Source of the DNA: Muribaculaceae bacterium
GTDB lineage: Bacteria > Bacteroidota > Bacteroidia > Bacteroidales > Muribaculaceae
Length of the DNA stretch: 64,000 bases
Direction: 5' to 3'
Assembly (NCBI GenBank): GCA_022509065.1
Contig: JAFLTY010000006.1
Location: 19,364-83,363 of the forward strand
Part shown: piece by piece, positions 35,642 through 46,190 of the stretch
Position numbering within the stretch: the first letter of the stretch is position 1
Layout of the letters: every line of letters starts with the position of its first letter
Made by a program: the position numbers and the translations under genes
Notes under the pieces: model-generated
Seen by the model: only the letters and a program-made list of their open reading frames with translations
Told to the model about the DNA's origin: nothing
The model's database searches: none

Positions 35642-38419
35642 TCATTTTACGACTATATTCACAATCTTATTGGGTACTACTATGATTTTCACTATCTCTT
35701 TGCCGTCGAGCCATTTAGCCGCACCTTCGTGACCGAGCGCCATACGTTCCACGTCGGCTTTGTCCGTGCCTGCAGCGACAGTGAGCATGAAGCGTGTCTT
35801 TCCGTTGAAGGACACGGCATAATTGACGGTATCCTCTTTTAGGTGTTTTTCGTCAAATTCAGGCCAATGGGCATCATTGATAGTGGTGGAATTGCCTATC
35901 GCCGAATGCCAGAGCTCTTCAGTGATATGGGGAGCGAACGGCGCAAGCAGCACAAGTAAATCGGCAAGGACGGCGCGTGACGTGCATTTCTGTGCGGTAA
36001 GCTCGTTGACACATATCATAAAGGCCGCTATCGACGTGTTGAACGAGAAAGACTCGATGTCCTGGGTGACTTTTTTGATGAGTTTGTGAATGCTCTTAAG
36101 GTTATCGGCTGTGGGAGCCTCGTCAGTGACGAGCAACGTGTCGCCTTTCCAGAAAAGGTTCCAAAGTTTTTTCAGGAAACGGTTGACCCCGTCTATGCCG
36201 TTGGTGTCCCATGGTTTGCTCTGTTCCAACGGACCGAGGAACATCTCGTAGAGGCGGAGAGTGTCGGCGCCGTACCGTTCGACAATGTCGTCGGGATTGA
36301 CAACGTTGAACATGGACTTGGACATTTTCTCAACAGCATAACCGCAGACATATTTGCCATCTTCAAGTACAAACTCGGCAGTGGCGAACTCGGGTCTCCA
36401 TGCCTTGAATCTGTCTGTGTCAAGAATGTCGTTGGTCACAATATTGACATCGACATGAATGGGCGTTACGTCATATTGATCTTTAAGGCCGTAGCTCACA
36501 AATGTGTTGGTGTCCTTGATACGGTAAACAAAGTTAGAGCGTCCCTGAATCATACCCTGATTAATGAGCTTGCGGAAAGGCTCGTCCTCTACCACAATAC
36601 CTAAGTCGTACAGGAATTTGTTCCAGAAACGGCTGTAAATAAGATGACCCGTGGCATGTTCGGTGCCACCTATATATAGGTCGACGTTACGCCAATATTC
36701 GTCAGCTTCTTTGCTTACCAAAGCGTTGCTGTTGTGCGGATCCATGTAGCGTAAATAGTAAGCTGAAGAACCAGCGAAGCCGGGCATCGTGTTCAATTCC
36801 AGTTGATATCCTTCGTCAGTCGTCCAGTTTTTAGCTCGTCCCAGAGGAGGCTCGCCAGTCTCAGTAGGCAGGTAGGCGTCAATCTCGGGAAGTTGAAGGG
36901 GCAACTTGTCATCGTCAAGCATACAGGGTATGCCATCCTTGTAATATACCGGGAAAGGCTCGCCCCAATAACGTTGACGACTGAATATGGCGTCGCGCAA
37001 ACGGTAGTTGGTTTTTACTTTGCCTATGCCCTTGGCTTCAATAAATTGTTTGGTCTTTTTTATGGCGTCTTTTACTTCCAGGCCGTCCAAACTCAGTTCG
37101 GGACCGGTAGAATTCATCATCTTGCCTTCTTTGGCATCGAAAGACTCCTCGCTCACATCGGCACCCTCAATAAGAGGAATTATGGGCAAATCGAATTTGC
37201 GCGCAAATGCATAGTCACGGCTATCGTGCGCCGGTACGGCCATAATAGCACCCGTGCCATAGCCTGCCAAGACATAGTCGCTGACATAAACTGGTATTTT
37301 TTTGCCGGACAATGGATTGATGGCATAGGCTCCGGTAAACACCCCTGTGACTTTCTTGTCAATCATGCGTTCGCGCTCTGTCTTGTGTTTGGTAGCCTCA
37401 AGATACTCGTTAACAGCATCTCTGCGGTCGGGGGTGGTGATTATGTCAACGTACTTACTTTCGGGGGCAAGCACCATAAAGGTTACTCCGAAAACGGTGT
37501 CTGCTCGAGTGGTAAATATTTCGAGTTGTACATCGTCACGACCGTCAATGGCGAAACGCATTTCGGCGCCTTCGCTTTTGCCAATCCAATTGCGCTGGGT
37601 CTCTTTGAGCGAATCTGTCCAGTCGAGCGACTCGAGTCCTTTTAGAAGGCGTTCGGCGTAAGCTGAGACGCGCAGACACCATTGATACATAAGTTTCTGT
37701 TCGACAGGATAGCCTCCGCGCAGCGATACCCCCTCGCTGACTTCGTCATTGGCAAGTACCGTGCCAAGTTGCGGACACCAGTTCACCATCGTATTGCCCA
37801 GGTAGGCTATGCGATAGTTCATCAACACATCGCTTTTGGTCTTTGCATCATAATCTTTCCATTCCTGGGCGGTAAAAGAAAGATCCTTCGAACCGTAAGC
37901 TGAAAGATTGTCCGTTCCTTGTTTTTCGAAATGGGCAATCAGTTCGGATATGGGACGCGCAGAGTCAGCTTTGGTGTCATAGTAACTTTCGAACATGCGT
38001 TTAAACGCCCACTGGGTCCACTTATAGTATTCCGGGTCGCATGTCTTAAGTTCTCTATCCCAATCGTAGGAGAACCCTATTTTGTCAAGCTGACTGCGAT
38101 ACCTCGCAATGTTTTGACGTGTGGTCACTTCGGGATGTTGTCCCGTCTGTATTGCGTATTGTTCAGCCGGCAACCCGTATGCGTCGTAACCCATGGGATG
38201 CAACACGTTGAAACCGCGAAGCCGTTTGTAGCGACTGAAGATATCGCTGGCAATGTAACCGAGAGGATGTCCCACGTGCAGACCGGCTCCCGAAGGGTAG
38301 GGGAACATATCCAGCACATAGAATTTAGGTTTTGAGGGATTGATTTCGGTTTTGTAAACTTTATTTTTGCGCCAGTCTTCCTGCCAGCGGTTCTCGATTT
38401 CTTTATGATTGTATTCCAT
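35642..38419 (-). CDS. leuS: Leucyl-tRNA synthetase
   Basis: 925 residues. HIGH signature as [12 protein letters not shown] (about residues 47-58), zinc/editing (CP1) region in the middle, and the KMSKS loop in [16 protein letters not shown] around residue 705; anticodon-binding helices and a C-terminal domain ending in VNIVVK. Charges tRNA-Leu and edits mischarged products. nadA lies 105 nt upstream, nadB 64 nt downstream. Confidence 0.97.
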   Translation of the reverse strand: MEYNHKEIENRWQEDWRKNKVYKTEINPSKPKFYVLDMFPYPSGAGLHVGHPLGYIASDIFSRYKRLRGFNVLHPMGYDAYGLPAEQYAIQTGQHPEVTTRQNIARYRSQLDKIGFSYDWDRELKTCDPEYYKWTQWAFKRMFESYYDTKADSARPISELIAHFEKQGTDNLSAYGSKDLSFTAQEWKDYDAKTKSDVLMNYRIAYLGNTMVNWCPQLGTVLANDEVSEGVSLRGGYPVEQKLMYQWCLRVSAYAERLLKGLESLDWTDSLKETQRNWIGKSEGAEMRFAIDGRDDVQLEIFTTRADTVFGVTFMVLAPESKYVDIITTPDRRDAVNEYLEATKHKTERERMIDKKVTGVFTGAYAINPLSGKKIPVYVSDYVLAGYGTGAIMAVPAHDSRDYAFARKFDLPIIPLIEGADVSEESFDAKEGKMMNSTGPELSLDGLEVKDAIKKTKQFIEAKGIGKVKTNYRLRDAIFSRQRYWGEPFPVYYKDGIPCMLDDDKLPLQLPEIDAYLPTETGEPPLGRAKNWTTDEGYQLELNTMPGFAGSSAYYLRYMDPHNSNALVSKEADEYWRNVDLYIGGTEHATGHLIYSRFWNKFLYDLGIVVEDEPFRKLINQGMIQGRSNFVYRIKDTNTFVSYGLKDQYDVTPIHVDVNIVTNDILDTDRFKAWRPEFATAEFVLEDGKYVCGYAVEKMSKSMFNVVNPDDIVERYGADTLRLYEMFLGPLEQSKPWDTNGIDGVNRFLKKLWNLFWKGDTLLVTDEAPTADNLKSIHKLIKKVTQDIESFSFNTSIAAFMICVNELTAQKCTSRAVLADLLVLLAPFAPHITEELWHSAIGNSTTINDAHWPEFDEKHLKEDTVNYAVSFNGKTRFMLTVAAGTDKADVERMALGHEGAAKWLDGKEIVKIIVVPNKIVNIVVK

Positions 38420-38524
38420 TGATTTGTAATTTATTCGGAAAGTTATTTTGTAGCTGGTGTTATGGGTGAAATATATTCTTTGTCATGTACGGAGTTAATA
38501 TGCAATAGGTATTGAGCCCTTGTA

Positions 38525-39454
38525 TCATGAGAGAGCCAGCATGCGATCTATCGGAAGACGAGCCTGCCGGGCTACCTCCGGGTCGATTTCGATGCGTGGC
38601 GCGAGGTCTCGCAGACAGTCACGCAGTTTCTCAAGTGTGTTAAGCTTCATGAAACTGCAGTCGTTGCATCCGCATGTCGTGAAGTCGTCGGGAGGAGCGG
38701 GAATGAATGTCTTGTCGGGGCATCGGCGCTTCATCTCATGGATAATTCCGCTCTCTGTAGCCACGATGAATGTGTCGGCGTCTGTCTCGACGGCATATTC
38801 CAAAAGGACAGCCGTGCTACCCACTTTATCGGCTATGAGGGTAAGAGGTCGCTTGCATTCGGGATGAACAAGAATCTTTGCGTGGGGATGCTCTTTTTTC
38901 AGTTCAAGGATTTTTTCAACCGAAAACTTTTCGTGCACATGACATGCTCCGTCCCACAGCACCATATTACGTCCGGTGACCGAATTGATATAGTTGCCCA
39001 AATTACGGTCGGGACCGAATATTATCTTTTCGTCCGGTGGCAGAGACTCAACAATCTTACGGGCGTTTCCCGACGTGACCACGATGTCGGTCAGCGTCTT
39101 GACCGCAGCCGATGTGTTGACATAGCTTATCACTGTATGGTCGGGATGTTGTTTGATGAATTCGGCGAAACTATCGGCCGGACACGAGTCGGACAACGAG
39201 CATCCGGCGTTAAGATCCGGCACAAGCACGATTTTATCGGGACACAAAATCTTTACTGTTTCGCCCATAAAATGTACGCCGCACATGACAATGACCGGAT
39301 TGTCGAGCGTCGAGGCTATGCGGGCAAGCGCCAACGAATCGCCAATGTGGTCGGCAATGTCCTGTATGTCGCCTTGTTGGTAATAGTGGGCGAGTATGAC
39401 AGCGTTACGCTCGGCTTTAAGCTGTTTTATTTCATTGATAACATCTTGATTCAT
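38525..39454 (-). CDS. nadA: Quinolinate synthase
   Basis: 309 residues. AVILAHYYQQGDIQDIADHIGDSLA at the N-terminus, CGVHFMGETVKILCP, GCSLSDSCPAD, LVHPECKRPL and the C-terminal CGCNDCSFMKLNTLEKL provide the three [4Fe-4S] Cys ligands and substrate pocket. It condenses iminoaspartate with dihydroxyacetone phosphate. Preceded by a good promoter at 39509-39539. Confidence 0.96.
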   Translation of the reverse strand: MNQDVINEIKQLKAERNAVILAHYYQQGDIQDIADHIGDSLALARIASTLDNPVIVMCGVHFMGETVKILCPDKIVLVPDLNAGCSLSDSCPADSFAEFIKQHPDHTVISYVNTSAAVKTLTDIVVTSGNARKIVESLPPDEKIIFGPDRNLGNYINSVTGRNMVLWDGACHVHEKFSVEKILELKKEHPHAKILVHPECKRPLTLIADKVGSTAVLLEYAVETDADTFIVATESGIIHEMKRRCPDKTFIPAPPDDFTTCGCNDCSFMKLNTLEKLRDCLRDLAPRIEIDPEVARQARLPIDRMLALS

Positions 39455-39508
39455 AATTTAGTAGGTTAAAATATGACAAAATGTCGTTGTAACGGTTCAT
39501 TTAACCCA

Positions 39509-39539
39509 CAAATTTACACATAAATTTTTACAAACCAAA
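39509..39539 (-). promoter_or_regulatory. Promoter of nadA
   Basis: Minus strand TTTG (39539-39536), 19-nt spacer, TAAATTTG (39516-39509), matching the Bacteroidetes consensus. The predicted transcript start is near 39502, 48 nt before the nadA ATG. Confidence 0.75.
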
Positions 39540-39594
39540 AACCACACTCGACGCCCGTCTGATTCCTATTTTTCAAGTCGTTTTGTTATAAAAT

Positions 39595-39625
39595 TTTGCG
39601 ATAAATAAAATTATTTTTACCTTTG
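39595..39625 (+). promoter_or_regulatory. Promoter of the structured leader and protease cluster
   Basis: TTTG (39595-39598), 19-nt spacer, TACCTTTG (39618-39625). Predicted transcript start near 39632, giving a leader of more than 500 nt before the protease ATG at 40161. It diverges from the nadA promoter. Confidence 0.75.
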
Positions 39626-39757
39626 CAATAGTGAGGACGAAAAGTGTCCATACTTAAATCATCTTATTCAGAAACCATAACATACGTGCCGATGAATTAA
39701 CCAAAAAATCTTTCATTAAAACGACATATTAAGGAAAAAGCGTTTTTGCTTAAAATC

Positions 39758-39879
39758 TGGTCCTTGAAACTACCACTTTCAAAACCAACCAAGAGTAAAG
39801 CAAGAATGCTCACGTCAGATACAGGCGTGGGCTTTACTCATTTATTTGGTTGGTAGGCTGTGGTAGGCCGCAAGGACTG
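39758..39879 (+). ncRNA. Long structured leader or small RNA of unknown identity
   Basis: About 120 nt fold into one long interrupted hairpin: tggtccttg (39758-39766) with caaggactg (39871-39879, one G-U), ctaccac (39770-39776) with gtggtag (39860-39866), ccaaccaa (39784-39791) with ttggttgg (39846-39853), agtaaag (39793-39799) with ctttact (39832-39838) and cacg (39811-39814) with cgtg (39826-39829). Nested stems of this length are unlikely by chance. It lies downstream of a good promoter and codes for nothing long. It could be an independent RNA (6S-like rods are one thought) or a 5' regulatory leader. The family is not recognised. Confidence 0.5.
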
Positions 39880-39883
39880 ATAA

Positions 39884-39946
39884 TGAGAGTTGTCCACGTT
39901 TTTTGTGCGCATATACGAACGGGAAATATCTCTCAGCGACAACCCG
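39884..39946 (+). promoter_or_regulatory. Competing stems / possible pseudoknot in the leader
   Basis: tgagag (39884-39889) pairs with ctctca (39930-39935), and the directly following gttgtc (39889-39894) pairs with gacaac (39938-39943). The order A-B-A'-B' is that of a pseudoknot or of two mutually exclusive stems; cggg/cccg (39920-39923/39943-39946) is a third option. A switch element is possible; this is inference. Confidence 0.3.
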
Positions 39947-40011
39947 GCAAAAAGTTTTTCCATTGTTAGATCTATAATCTAAAACAAATTAACCAATTAA
40001 ATCAATAAACA

Positions 40012-40125
40012 ATGAGAAAACTAATTGTAAGTTTATTAGGTGCTTTATCTTCCATCATGGCTACAGCGGTTGTGACTGATGGAACTAATTATCAAACAAT
40101 TAAAACATCAAAAAACATCAAATAA
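40012..40125 (+). CDS. 37-residue small secreted peptide ORF or gene remnant
   Basis: ATG at 40012 to TAA at 40125. The product starts RKLIVSLLGALSSIMATAV, a good signal-peptide core, and is followed by only about 17 polar residues. It lies 35 nt before the protease gene on the same strand. It may be a leader peptide, a small secreted factor, or the 5' stump of a lost exported protein. AT-rich surroundings. Confidence 0.4.
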   Translation: MRKLIVSLLGALSSIMATAVVTDGTNYQTIKTSKNIK

Positions 40126-40160
40126 TTATTATAACCCATCATTAATCAAGACGGATTATT

Positions 40161-43100
40161 ATGAAGAAGTATGCTCTTTCAATTTTGGCTTCGTTGTGCT
40201 GTCTTGTGGTTAGCGCTGGTATCAACGACGCAATGCCACGTACTGTAGCCAAGACCCGGGGAAACTATGTCCCCGGCCAAGTTATTGTTAAATTTAAGGA
40301 CAATAGCACTTTGTCAATAAATGCCCCTCAACCTTCAAAGGTACGCGCGACAGGTGTGCAGACTGTCGATCGTATTTTCCAGGAAATAGGTGTAAATGAG
40401 ATTTCTGAATTGATGCCGCTTACCGGACGAATGACATTTGCCAAAGCCGCACGTGCTTATAATGGAAAAGAAATTAAGGCAAAGCCAATGGAAAAAGCCT
40501 ATCTTTTGAAGTTGGACGATGCAGACATTAATGTTATGCAAGTTGTTGAATTGCTCAAACAGTCCGGCGAGGTTGAATACGCGGAGCCTAACTACACTGT
40601 TTATACCCTTGCGGGCGAAATAACCGGCACTCCTAATGATACGTATTATAGCCTCCAATATGGTTTAAATGCCATTAACATGCCTCAACTTTGGGCTAAA
40701 CCGGTTATTCAGAAAGACGGACCCATTATCGCCATACTCGATACAGGTGTGGATATTACACACCCTGATCTTGAGGATAATATTTGGATAAACATGTCTG
40801 AAGCCGACGGGGCGTCGTTCTACGATGACGATCGCAACGGCTTTGTAGACGACATACACGGATGGGATTTTGTTAACCAGACCGGAGACATCTACGATTA
40901 TAACGGTCACGGCACACACTGCGCAGGTATAGCCGCCGCTTGCGGTTTTAACGGCAAAGGTATCGTGGGCGCAAATCCCGACGCGCGCATAATGCCTCTG
41001 ACTGTCATGCAAAGCAACGGCACGGGCGATATTGCCACTATCATTAAGGCTCTTGACTACGCTACTGCCAATGGCGCCGACATCATCAGCATGAGTCTCG
41101 GGTCGTATTCATCGTCAATGGCTTTTGAAGAAGCGCTTGGACGCGCTTATCAGAAAGCCGTCATCGTGGCCGCCGCAGGTAACGACGGTTATTGTCTCAA
41201 CCATAAACATCTCGAAATGGGTCAGCTGCAACCAATGCCCATGTTCCCGGCTGCGTACAGTTTTGTGCTTGGCGTTCAAGCATCGGCTCAGGGTGGTGGA
41301 CTGGCGGCATTTTCGAACTATGATGACAACGGCGCCACATTCTCGGATTACGGCGAAGAAAAACTTTACAACTACGAACTCACCGTTCCAGGCGCCTCTA
41401 TCATGAGTACATATCCCGGTGGTGGTTACAAAGAACTGAATGGCACATCGATGGCTACACCTCTTGTGGCAGGAGCAGTTTCGCGTCTTCTGCAGTGCAA
41501 GGAATATCTGAACAAGGAAGAGCTGTTTGGCGACTTAATACATTCAGTAACCAATATAGGAAACCTCGATATTTTTGCTGCATATAACATTACAGACAAA
41601 GATCGCAAGCCCGAACTTCAGTTCGTTACCGTCGAAATGGTGGATGCTGACGGTGACGGCCGTGCCGATGCCGGCGAATCTGTCTCTTTCTATCCTGTTA
41701 TTCGCAACTCGTGGGGCAATGTGTCAAATATCACATTCACGGTCGAAAGCACTGAAACTGTAAACAACACCTTTACCATCCAGCAGGGTACAGCTGAATT
41801 TGGTGTCAACTTAGCATCGTACGGCAAAGCGAGAGCGCTCAATCCTGTCAAAATAAAGTTTAACGATAATGTCGTTGACGGTCGAATCGTGCTTCTCAAA
41901 TTCACCGCACGGGCAGCAAACGCACAGCCAGTTGAGCAAATACTCGATGTAATGGTCGAAAATGCCGTTGAGCTATCGGGCATTCTCAAAAATGACATGA
42001 CCCTTACTCCTGATCAGCACTACGTTGTCACAGGTACTTTCGCCGTCCCCGAAGGAATTACTTTAACTATCAAACCCGGAACTACATTAAAATTTAGAGA
42101 CAATTCACGATTTAAGGTTGAAGGGCAAATAATAGCAAACGGAGAGCCCGGTAATATGATTAAATTTACAAAGGCTGATCTTTCCACAGGCGCAATTTAT
42201 CCTATTAGTTTTGGAAATAACCGGGTGTCTTATTGCGAATTCTATGATTTGTATATAAATGAGGGATTTGGAACAGGCAATTTTAGTATTGATGCTAATG
42301 AGCTTTCCCATTGCATATATAGAGACGTAACTTCATTCTATTCTATCACTAACTCACATTGGAAACAGTCTTCCATATATAATCAAAAAGGAACCTTTGG
42401 TCTTCATACAGACGGAACCTTTGAGTTTTCTAATGTTGTTAATAATATGGAGTTAAATCGAAATGGCTATTTCATTCACCTCGGAGACAACGACTATTAT
42501 TATCCAAGCGGAGTTTCCGCCAAAATAAAAGGGAATAATATTTTTAACAATTCTTCCTTAGATAATGACAAACTGTCTTTTATGGCTAATTCTCTATCCG
42601 CTCAAATTTATCATTCCGACATACCGTCTTATCTTGGTACAGCTAAAGAGGCTATCGCTCGTGAACGAGTTGTGGATATTAACCATCCGCTTACCGGCCC
42701 GGTATTCAGTACTTTTGCCGAATACGATTTCTCGAATCTACCAAGTCGTCCATACGCCGAGGCTCCCGGTATTGTCTGGAAAGTGCTTGTGAATGGCACT
42801 GATGCACAGGATGAATTCGACGAACTGCCTCCTCTCGGAGTTGGACGTCACAGATTTGATGTTTACTTTAACCGTCCGATGAACAAGGACGTAACTCCGA
42901 CCCTGGCAATGGGTGTACGTGTTCCCTATACTCAGACCGCCATCGGTGAAAGCGGTAAATGGAATGCCGACGGAACAGTCTATACGGCCTATCTCACCAT
43001 TTCGGGTAAGAGCAATATCGATGGTTTGAACCGTATTTACGTCGCCGGTGCTCAAGACGATGAATATTTCGAAATACCTATTGAAAACTCTCGTTTCAAC

Positions 43101-44108
43101 GTGCTTGTACAGGCAGCAGGATCTCTTTCCTCAGGCTTTATGGCTGAGCCAGGACTGGGTCGCGTGACGCTCACATGGGATAATCGTGAAGAAGACAATA
43201 TCGACGATATTCTCGGTTTCAACATGTACCGCTACGAAATCGACGCTGACGGGAACATGACTGATACAATATGCATCAACCGACAGTTAATAGAGCCAAA
43301 GGGTGAAATGGAACTTACTGACTATGATGTGGTTCCGCGTCACACATACGCTTATTTCTACAAGACGATGCGCACCGACATGTCTGAAACATCTCCATCA
43401 AAAACAGTGGCGGTGACACCGCTTACTGCAACACGTGGCGATGCCAACGGATCGGGCAGCGTTGACGTCGCCGATGTTATCACCACGGTTAACTACGCTT
43501 CTGGTATGGCTCCCCAACCCTTTATCTTCGAAGCTGCCGACATGAACTCTGACTTGGCTATAGACATTCTTGACGTGGTTGGTATTATACGTGCCATTCT
43601 ATATCCGGGCGCTACGACTTCCTCATTAATGGCCGAAGCAACCGCTACATATTTTGTTGAAGAAGACGGCACAATATATATCGATTCGCCGGTGGCACTC
43701 TCAGGCATACAGTTCAACGCAAGGCTTGATGGCGACGGTTCAATAAGCGGTCTCGAAGCACTCAAAGGATTCGAGCAAACCGGAGCTTGGCTAAATGATG
43801 AGAACTATATCTTCATGGCCTATAACATGACCGGCAAGACTGTCGAAGCCGGCTTGAACGCTATAGCCCGAATTAACAGTGGTGAAATAGACGAAATAAT
43901 ACTCAGCGACACAATGGGTAATAATGTTCAGGCTCTTCGTGGAAATGGGACTTCAAGCATTGAAAATGTAATCATTGGTAAGGTTGACGATAACCACATC
44001 AAAGGTGTATATACAGTAACAGGTATCAAACTGGCCGAAGACGCATCTTCGCTTCAAAATCTGCCTGCCGGAGTCTACATTGTTAACGGCAAAAAAGTTG
44101 TGAAATGA
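40161..44108 (+). CDS. Secreted modular subtilisin-like (S8) serine protease with dockerin-like and cohesin-like modules
   Basis: 1315 residues. Signal peptide (1-19), I9-like propeptide (about 35-148, NYVPGQVIVKFKD), S8 domain with Asp194 (AILDTGVD), His250 (GHGTHCAG), oxyanion Asn341 (AAAGND) and Ser430 (NGTSMATP). Then a beta-sandwich, a beta-helix-like stretch (about 610-800), an FnIII-like domain (about 990-1088), a dockerin-like pair of Ca-binding repeats (about 1092-1152; GDANGSGSVDVADV and DMNSDLAIDILDVVG), a cohesin-like strand domain (about 1161-1270) and a short tail ending LPAGVYIVNGKKVVK. Its stop overlaps the next ATG by 4 nt. The catalytic set is complete, so it should be active outside the cell. 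Confidence 0.9.
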   Translation: MKKYALSILASLCCLVVSAGINDAMPRTVAKTRGNYVPGQVIVKFKDNSTLSINAPQPSKVRATGVQTVDRIFQEIGVNEISELMPLTGRMTFAKAARAYNGKEIKAKPMEKAYLLKLDDADINVMQVVELLKQSGEVEYAEPNYTVYTLAGEITGTPNDTYYSLQYGLNAINMPQLWAKPVIQKDGPIIAILDTGVDITHPDLEDNIWINMSEADGASFYDDDRNGFVDDIHGWDFVNQTGDIYDYNGHGTHCAGIAAACGFNGKGIVGANPDARIMPLTVMQSNGTGDIATIIKALDYATANGADIISMSLGSYSSSMAFEEALGRAYQKAVIVAAAGNDGYCLNHKHLEMGQLQPMPMFPAAYSFVLGVQASAQGGGLAAFSNYDDNGATFSDYGEEKLYNYELTVPGASIMSTYPGGGYKELNGTSMATPLVAGAVSRLLQCKEYLNKEELFGDLIHSVTNIGNLDIFAAYNITDKDRKPELQFVTVEMVDADGDGRADAGESVSFYPVIRNSWGNVSNITFTVESTETVNNTFTIQQGTAEFGVNLASYGKARALNPVKIKFNDNVVDGRIVLLKFTARAANAQPVEQILDVMVENAVELSGILKNDMTLTPDQHYVVTGTFAVPEGITLTIKPGTTLKFRDNSRFKVEGQIIANGEPGNMIKFTKADLSTGAIYPISFGNNRVSYCEFYDLYINEGFGTGNFSIDANELSHCIYRDVTSFYSITNSHWKQSSIYNQKGTFGLHTDGTFEFSNVVNNMELNRNGYFIHLGDNDYYYPSGVSAKIKGNNIFNNSSLDNDKLSFMANSLSAQIYHSDIPSYLGTAKEAIARERVVDINHPLTGPVFSTFAEYDFSNLPSRPYAEAPGIVWKVLVNGTDAQDEFDELPPLGVGRHRFDVYFNRPMNKDVTPTLAMGVRVPYTQTAIGESGKWNADGTVYTAYLTISGKSNIDGLNRIYVAGAQDDEYFEIPIENSRFNVLVQAAGSLSSGFMAEPGLGRVTLTWDNREEDNIDDILGFNMYRYEIDADGNMTDTICINRQLIEPKGEMELTDYDVVPRHTYAYFYKTMRTDMSETSPSKTVAVTPLTATRGDANGSGSVDVADVITTVNYASGMAPQPFIFEAADMNSDLAIDILDVVGIIRAILYPGATTSSLMAEATATYFVEEDGTIYIDSPVALSGIQFNARLDGDGSISGLEALKGFEQTGAWLNDENYIFMAYNMTGKTVEAGLNAIARINSGEIDEIILSDTMGNNVQALRGNGTSSIENVIIGKVDDNHIKGVYTVTGIKLAEDASSLQNLPAGVYIVNGKKVVK

Positions 44109-46177
44109 GAATTAGAATCTTTTATTTGGCAGTCTTGCTTTCGGTGTCCCTCTTTGGGACACTGAAAGTGGATGCTGTCAACATAGTCACATTAAGTGAT
44201 GTGCAAGGCAAACCTGAAGGTGTAGTGGATGTTTCAGTCAGTCTTACCTCCGAGCAAGCTATTTATGCCATTCAGGTTTCGATGGATTTGAAAGATGCTG
44301 CTATGGCAATCATTGGTTCTGCACAGACTAAAGATCGCGCGTCATCTCTTTCAGCATCGTGTGGCACAAAAGACGGCATCACAAATCTGTTGATTTATTC
44401 GCCGAATATGACTCCGATAAATCCGGGAACCGGCGAAATAGCCACATTTTCATTGCAACTTGGTAAATTACCGACATCTTGTATCCCCACAATCAAAGTG
44501 ATGGCAACGGATGTTAACGGCAATACTATTGATTGTGATGGAAAAGGTATGACCGTTCAGGTTCTCGGTGCTACGGCACAATATCTCAACGGACCGGTTT
44601 ATGATTTTGGCGCCGTACCCATTAATGGCAAGTATGAAAAGTCCATAACAGTATTTAATAGTGGAACATCACCCCTGATTATCGAAAATATCCAATTCTC
44701 ACAGTCGGAGTTCATCTGTGCGTCCGAACTTCCGCTGACTGTTCCGTCAAATGCAACGGGCATAATGAAAGTGGCGTTTTCCCCGACAAAACGAGGAGAT
44801 TTAAGTGCTACAATGAGTATTGTCTGCAATAGTTCGATACCTGACAACATATTGATACTCTCAGCACAACCCTTTGCGGTAAACGAGGTACATGTTGGGA
44901 GCGTGTCAGGAGTTTCAGATTCGGAAGTTACAATACCGATTACTGTCAACAATATGGACGATGTTACCGGTTTCACTTTTGAATTTGACTTACCCGAACA
45001 GTTGAAATATGTCGATGGCTCTTTTGAATTGTCCGACCGCAAATTGGATCATAGTGTGTCTGCTTCAATGAATGGAAACAGACTTATTGCCACGGCTTAT
45101 TCACTTACCGATAGTCCTTTTAAAGGGACTGATGGCCAGATAGCATCGTTTCGTGTGAAATTGAACGGCCGTAACGCGGTTAATCTCAAACCTGCCAAAG
45201 CGGTTTTGTCGAGTTTAATAGACAATAAAGTGACCGACGTGACTTCTGCGGTCTATGGAGGCACTGTTTCAATCCAATATCCCGTCATTTCAACAGTCTC
45301 CGAGTTGACATTGGGACGTACTCCCATTACAGAGAACGCGAAAGGGTCGTTTGTTGTTTCCAACTACGGATCCGCACCATTGATTATCGATCGCATTGTT
45401 ATCGACAACTTAGATTTCGAATGTAATGTGGACACTCCATTTGAAGTTGAACCATGGGGTAGCAAGGAAGTGACTATGACACTTTCCTCATTATCCGAGG
45501 GTATTTTGGATGGTATAATATCGGTTTATAGCAACGATCCTGACAATAGGCTAGTAAGTATTTCTGTAAAAGGCGAAAGATACGCGCCAAATTCCATTGG
45601 ATTTAAGTCGCATAACGCCACTCTTAGTTCAGGTATTGCAGAATTCGAACTTGTTCTTGATAATTATGACACTGTTTGTGGATTACAGTTTGATGTATCA
45701 TATCAGCCTTGTTTTGAACCTTCAGAACCAATTGTTTGCGGAAAGGCGGAAGGTTTCACTTGGACTGCCAATCAAATTGATACGCAAACCACTCGTTATT
45801 TCATGTACTCACTGAAAGGTGAAAGCTTAGGAAGCGACAAAAGTGTAATTGCAAAGATACCGTTTACTTTCACCGATGATGTTCCTGAGGGTAGATATGC
45901 TTTTATTATTGACAACGTCAAGATAAGTGACTCGAACTTGATAAATAGAGCATCAGACAAATCTGCACAGATTTTCTATCTTGAGGTAGTGTCTGTTATC
46001 TCCGGTGATTTGAACAGTGATGGAGTTGTCAATACCGTTGACCTGGAGATGATGATAGGTTATATCGCATCGTCGGGTTGTTCGAACATTAATACCGCAG
46101 CGGCTGATATGAACAACGACGGTCAAATAAACAGCGTCGATCTCGAAATACTTATCAACCAAATATCAAACAATTAA
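44105..46177 (+). CDS. Secreted protein with alternating cohesin-like and ASH/DUF1573-like domains and a C-terminal dockerin
   Basis: 690 residues, signal peptide (about 1-24). Three cohesin-like units can be seen (about 28-145, 258-392, 505-635), each with the strand pattern VSVSLTSEQAIYAIQVSMDL, VTIPITVNNMDDVTGFTFEF or AEFELVLDNYDTVCGLQFDV and a later GEIATFSL-type strand. They alternate with two ASH/DUF1573-like units (about 150-255, 398-500; YDFGAVPINGKYEKSITVFN). Residues 637-690 form a type I dockerin-like duplication (GDLNSDGVVNTVDLEMMIGY, DMNNDGQINSVDLEILIN). It has no catalytic motif, so it looks like a scaffold. ATGA overlap with the protease gene shows co-translation. Confidence 0.8.
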   Translation: MRIRIFYLAVLLSVSLFGTLKVDAVNIVTLSDVQGKPEGVVDVSVSLTSEQAIYAIQVSMDLKDAAMAIIGSAQTKDRASSLSASCGTKDGITNLLIYSPNMTPINPGTGEIATFSLQLGKLPTSCIPTIKVMATDVNGNTIDCDGKGMTVQVLGATAQYLNGPVYDFGAVPINGKYEKSITVFNSGTSPLIIENIQFSQSEFICASELPLTVPSNATGIMKVAFSPTKRGDLSATMSIVCNSSIPDNILILSAQPFAVNEVHVGSVSGVSDSEVTIPITVNNMDDVTGFTFEFDLPEQLKYVDGSFELSDRKLDHSVSASMNGNRLIATAYSLTDSPFKGTDGQIASFRVKLNGRNAVNLKPAKAVLSSLIDNKVTDVTSAVYGGTVSIQYPVISTVSELTLGRTPITENAKGSFVVSNYGSAPLIIDRIVIDNLDFECNVDTPFEVEPWGSKEVTMTLSSLSEGILDGIISVYSNDPDNRLVSISVKGERYAPNSIGFKSHNATLSSGIAEFELVLDNYDTVCGLQFDVSYQPCFEPSEPIVCGKAEGFTWTANQIDTQTTRYFMYSLKGESLGSDKSVIAKIPFTFTDDVPEGRYAFIIDNVKISDSNLINRASDKSAQIFYLEVVSVISGDLNSDGVVNTVDLEMMIGYIASSGCSNINTAAADMNNDGQINSVDLEILINQISNN

Positions 46178-46190
46178 AAAATAAACAATT

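Noticed and set aside
36803..37645. Long + strand ORF (280 codons) opposite leuS
   Set aside because: It lies entirely within a leuS gene with all synthetase motifs, and its product has no signal or family pattern; a frame shadow.
38738..39469. 243-codon + strand ORF opposite nadA
   Set aside because: Complete overlap with nadA, which carries the full set of Fe-S Cys motifs.
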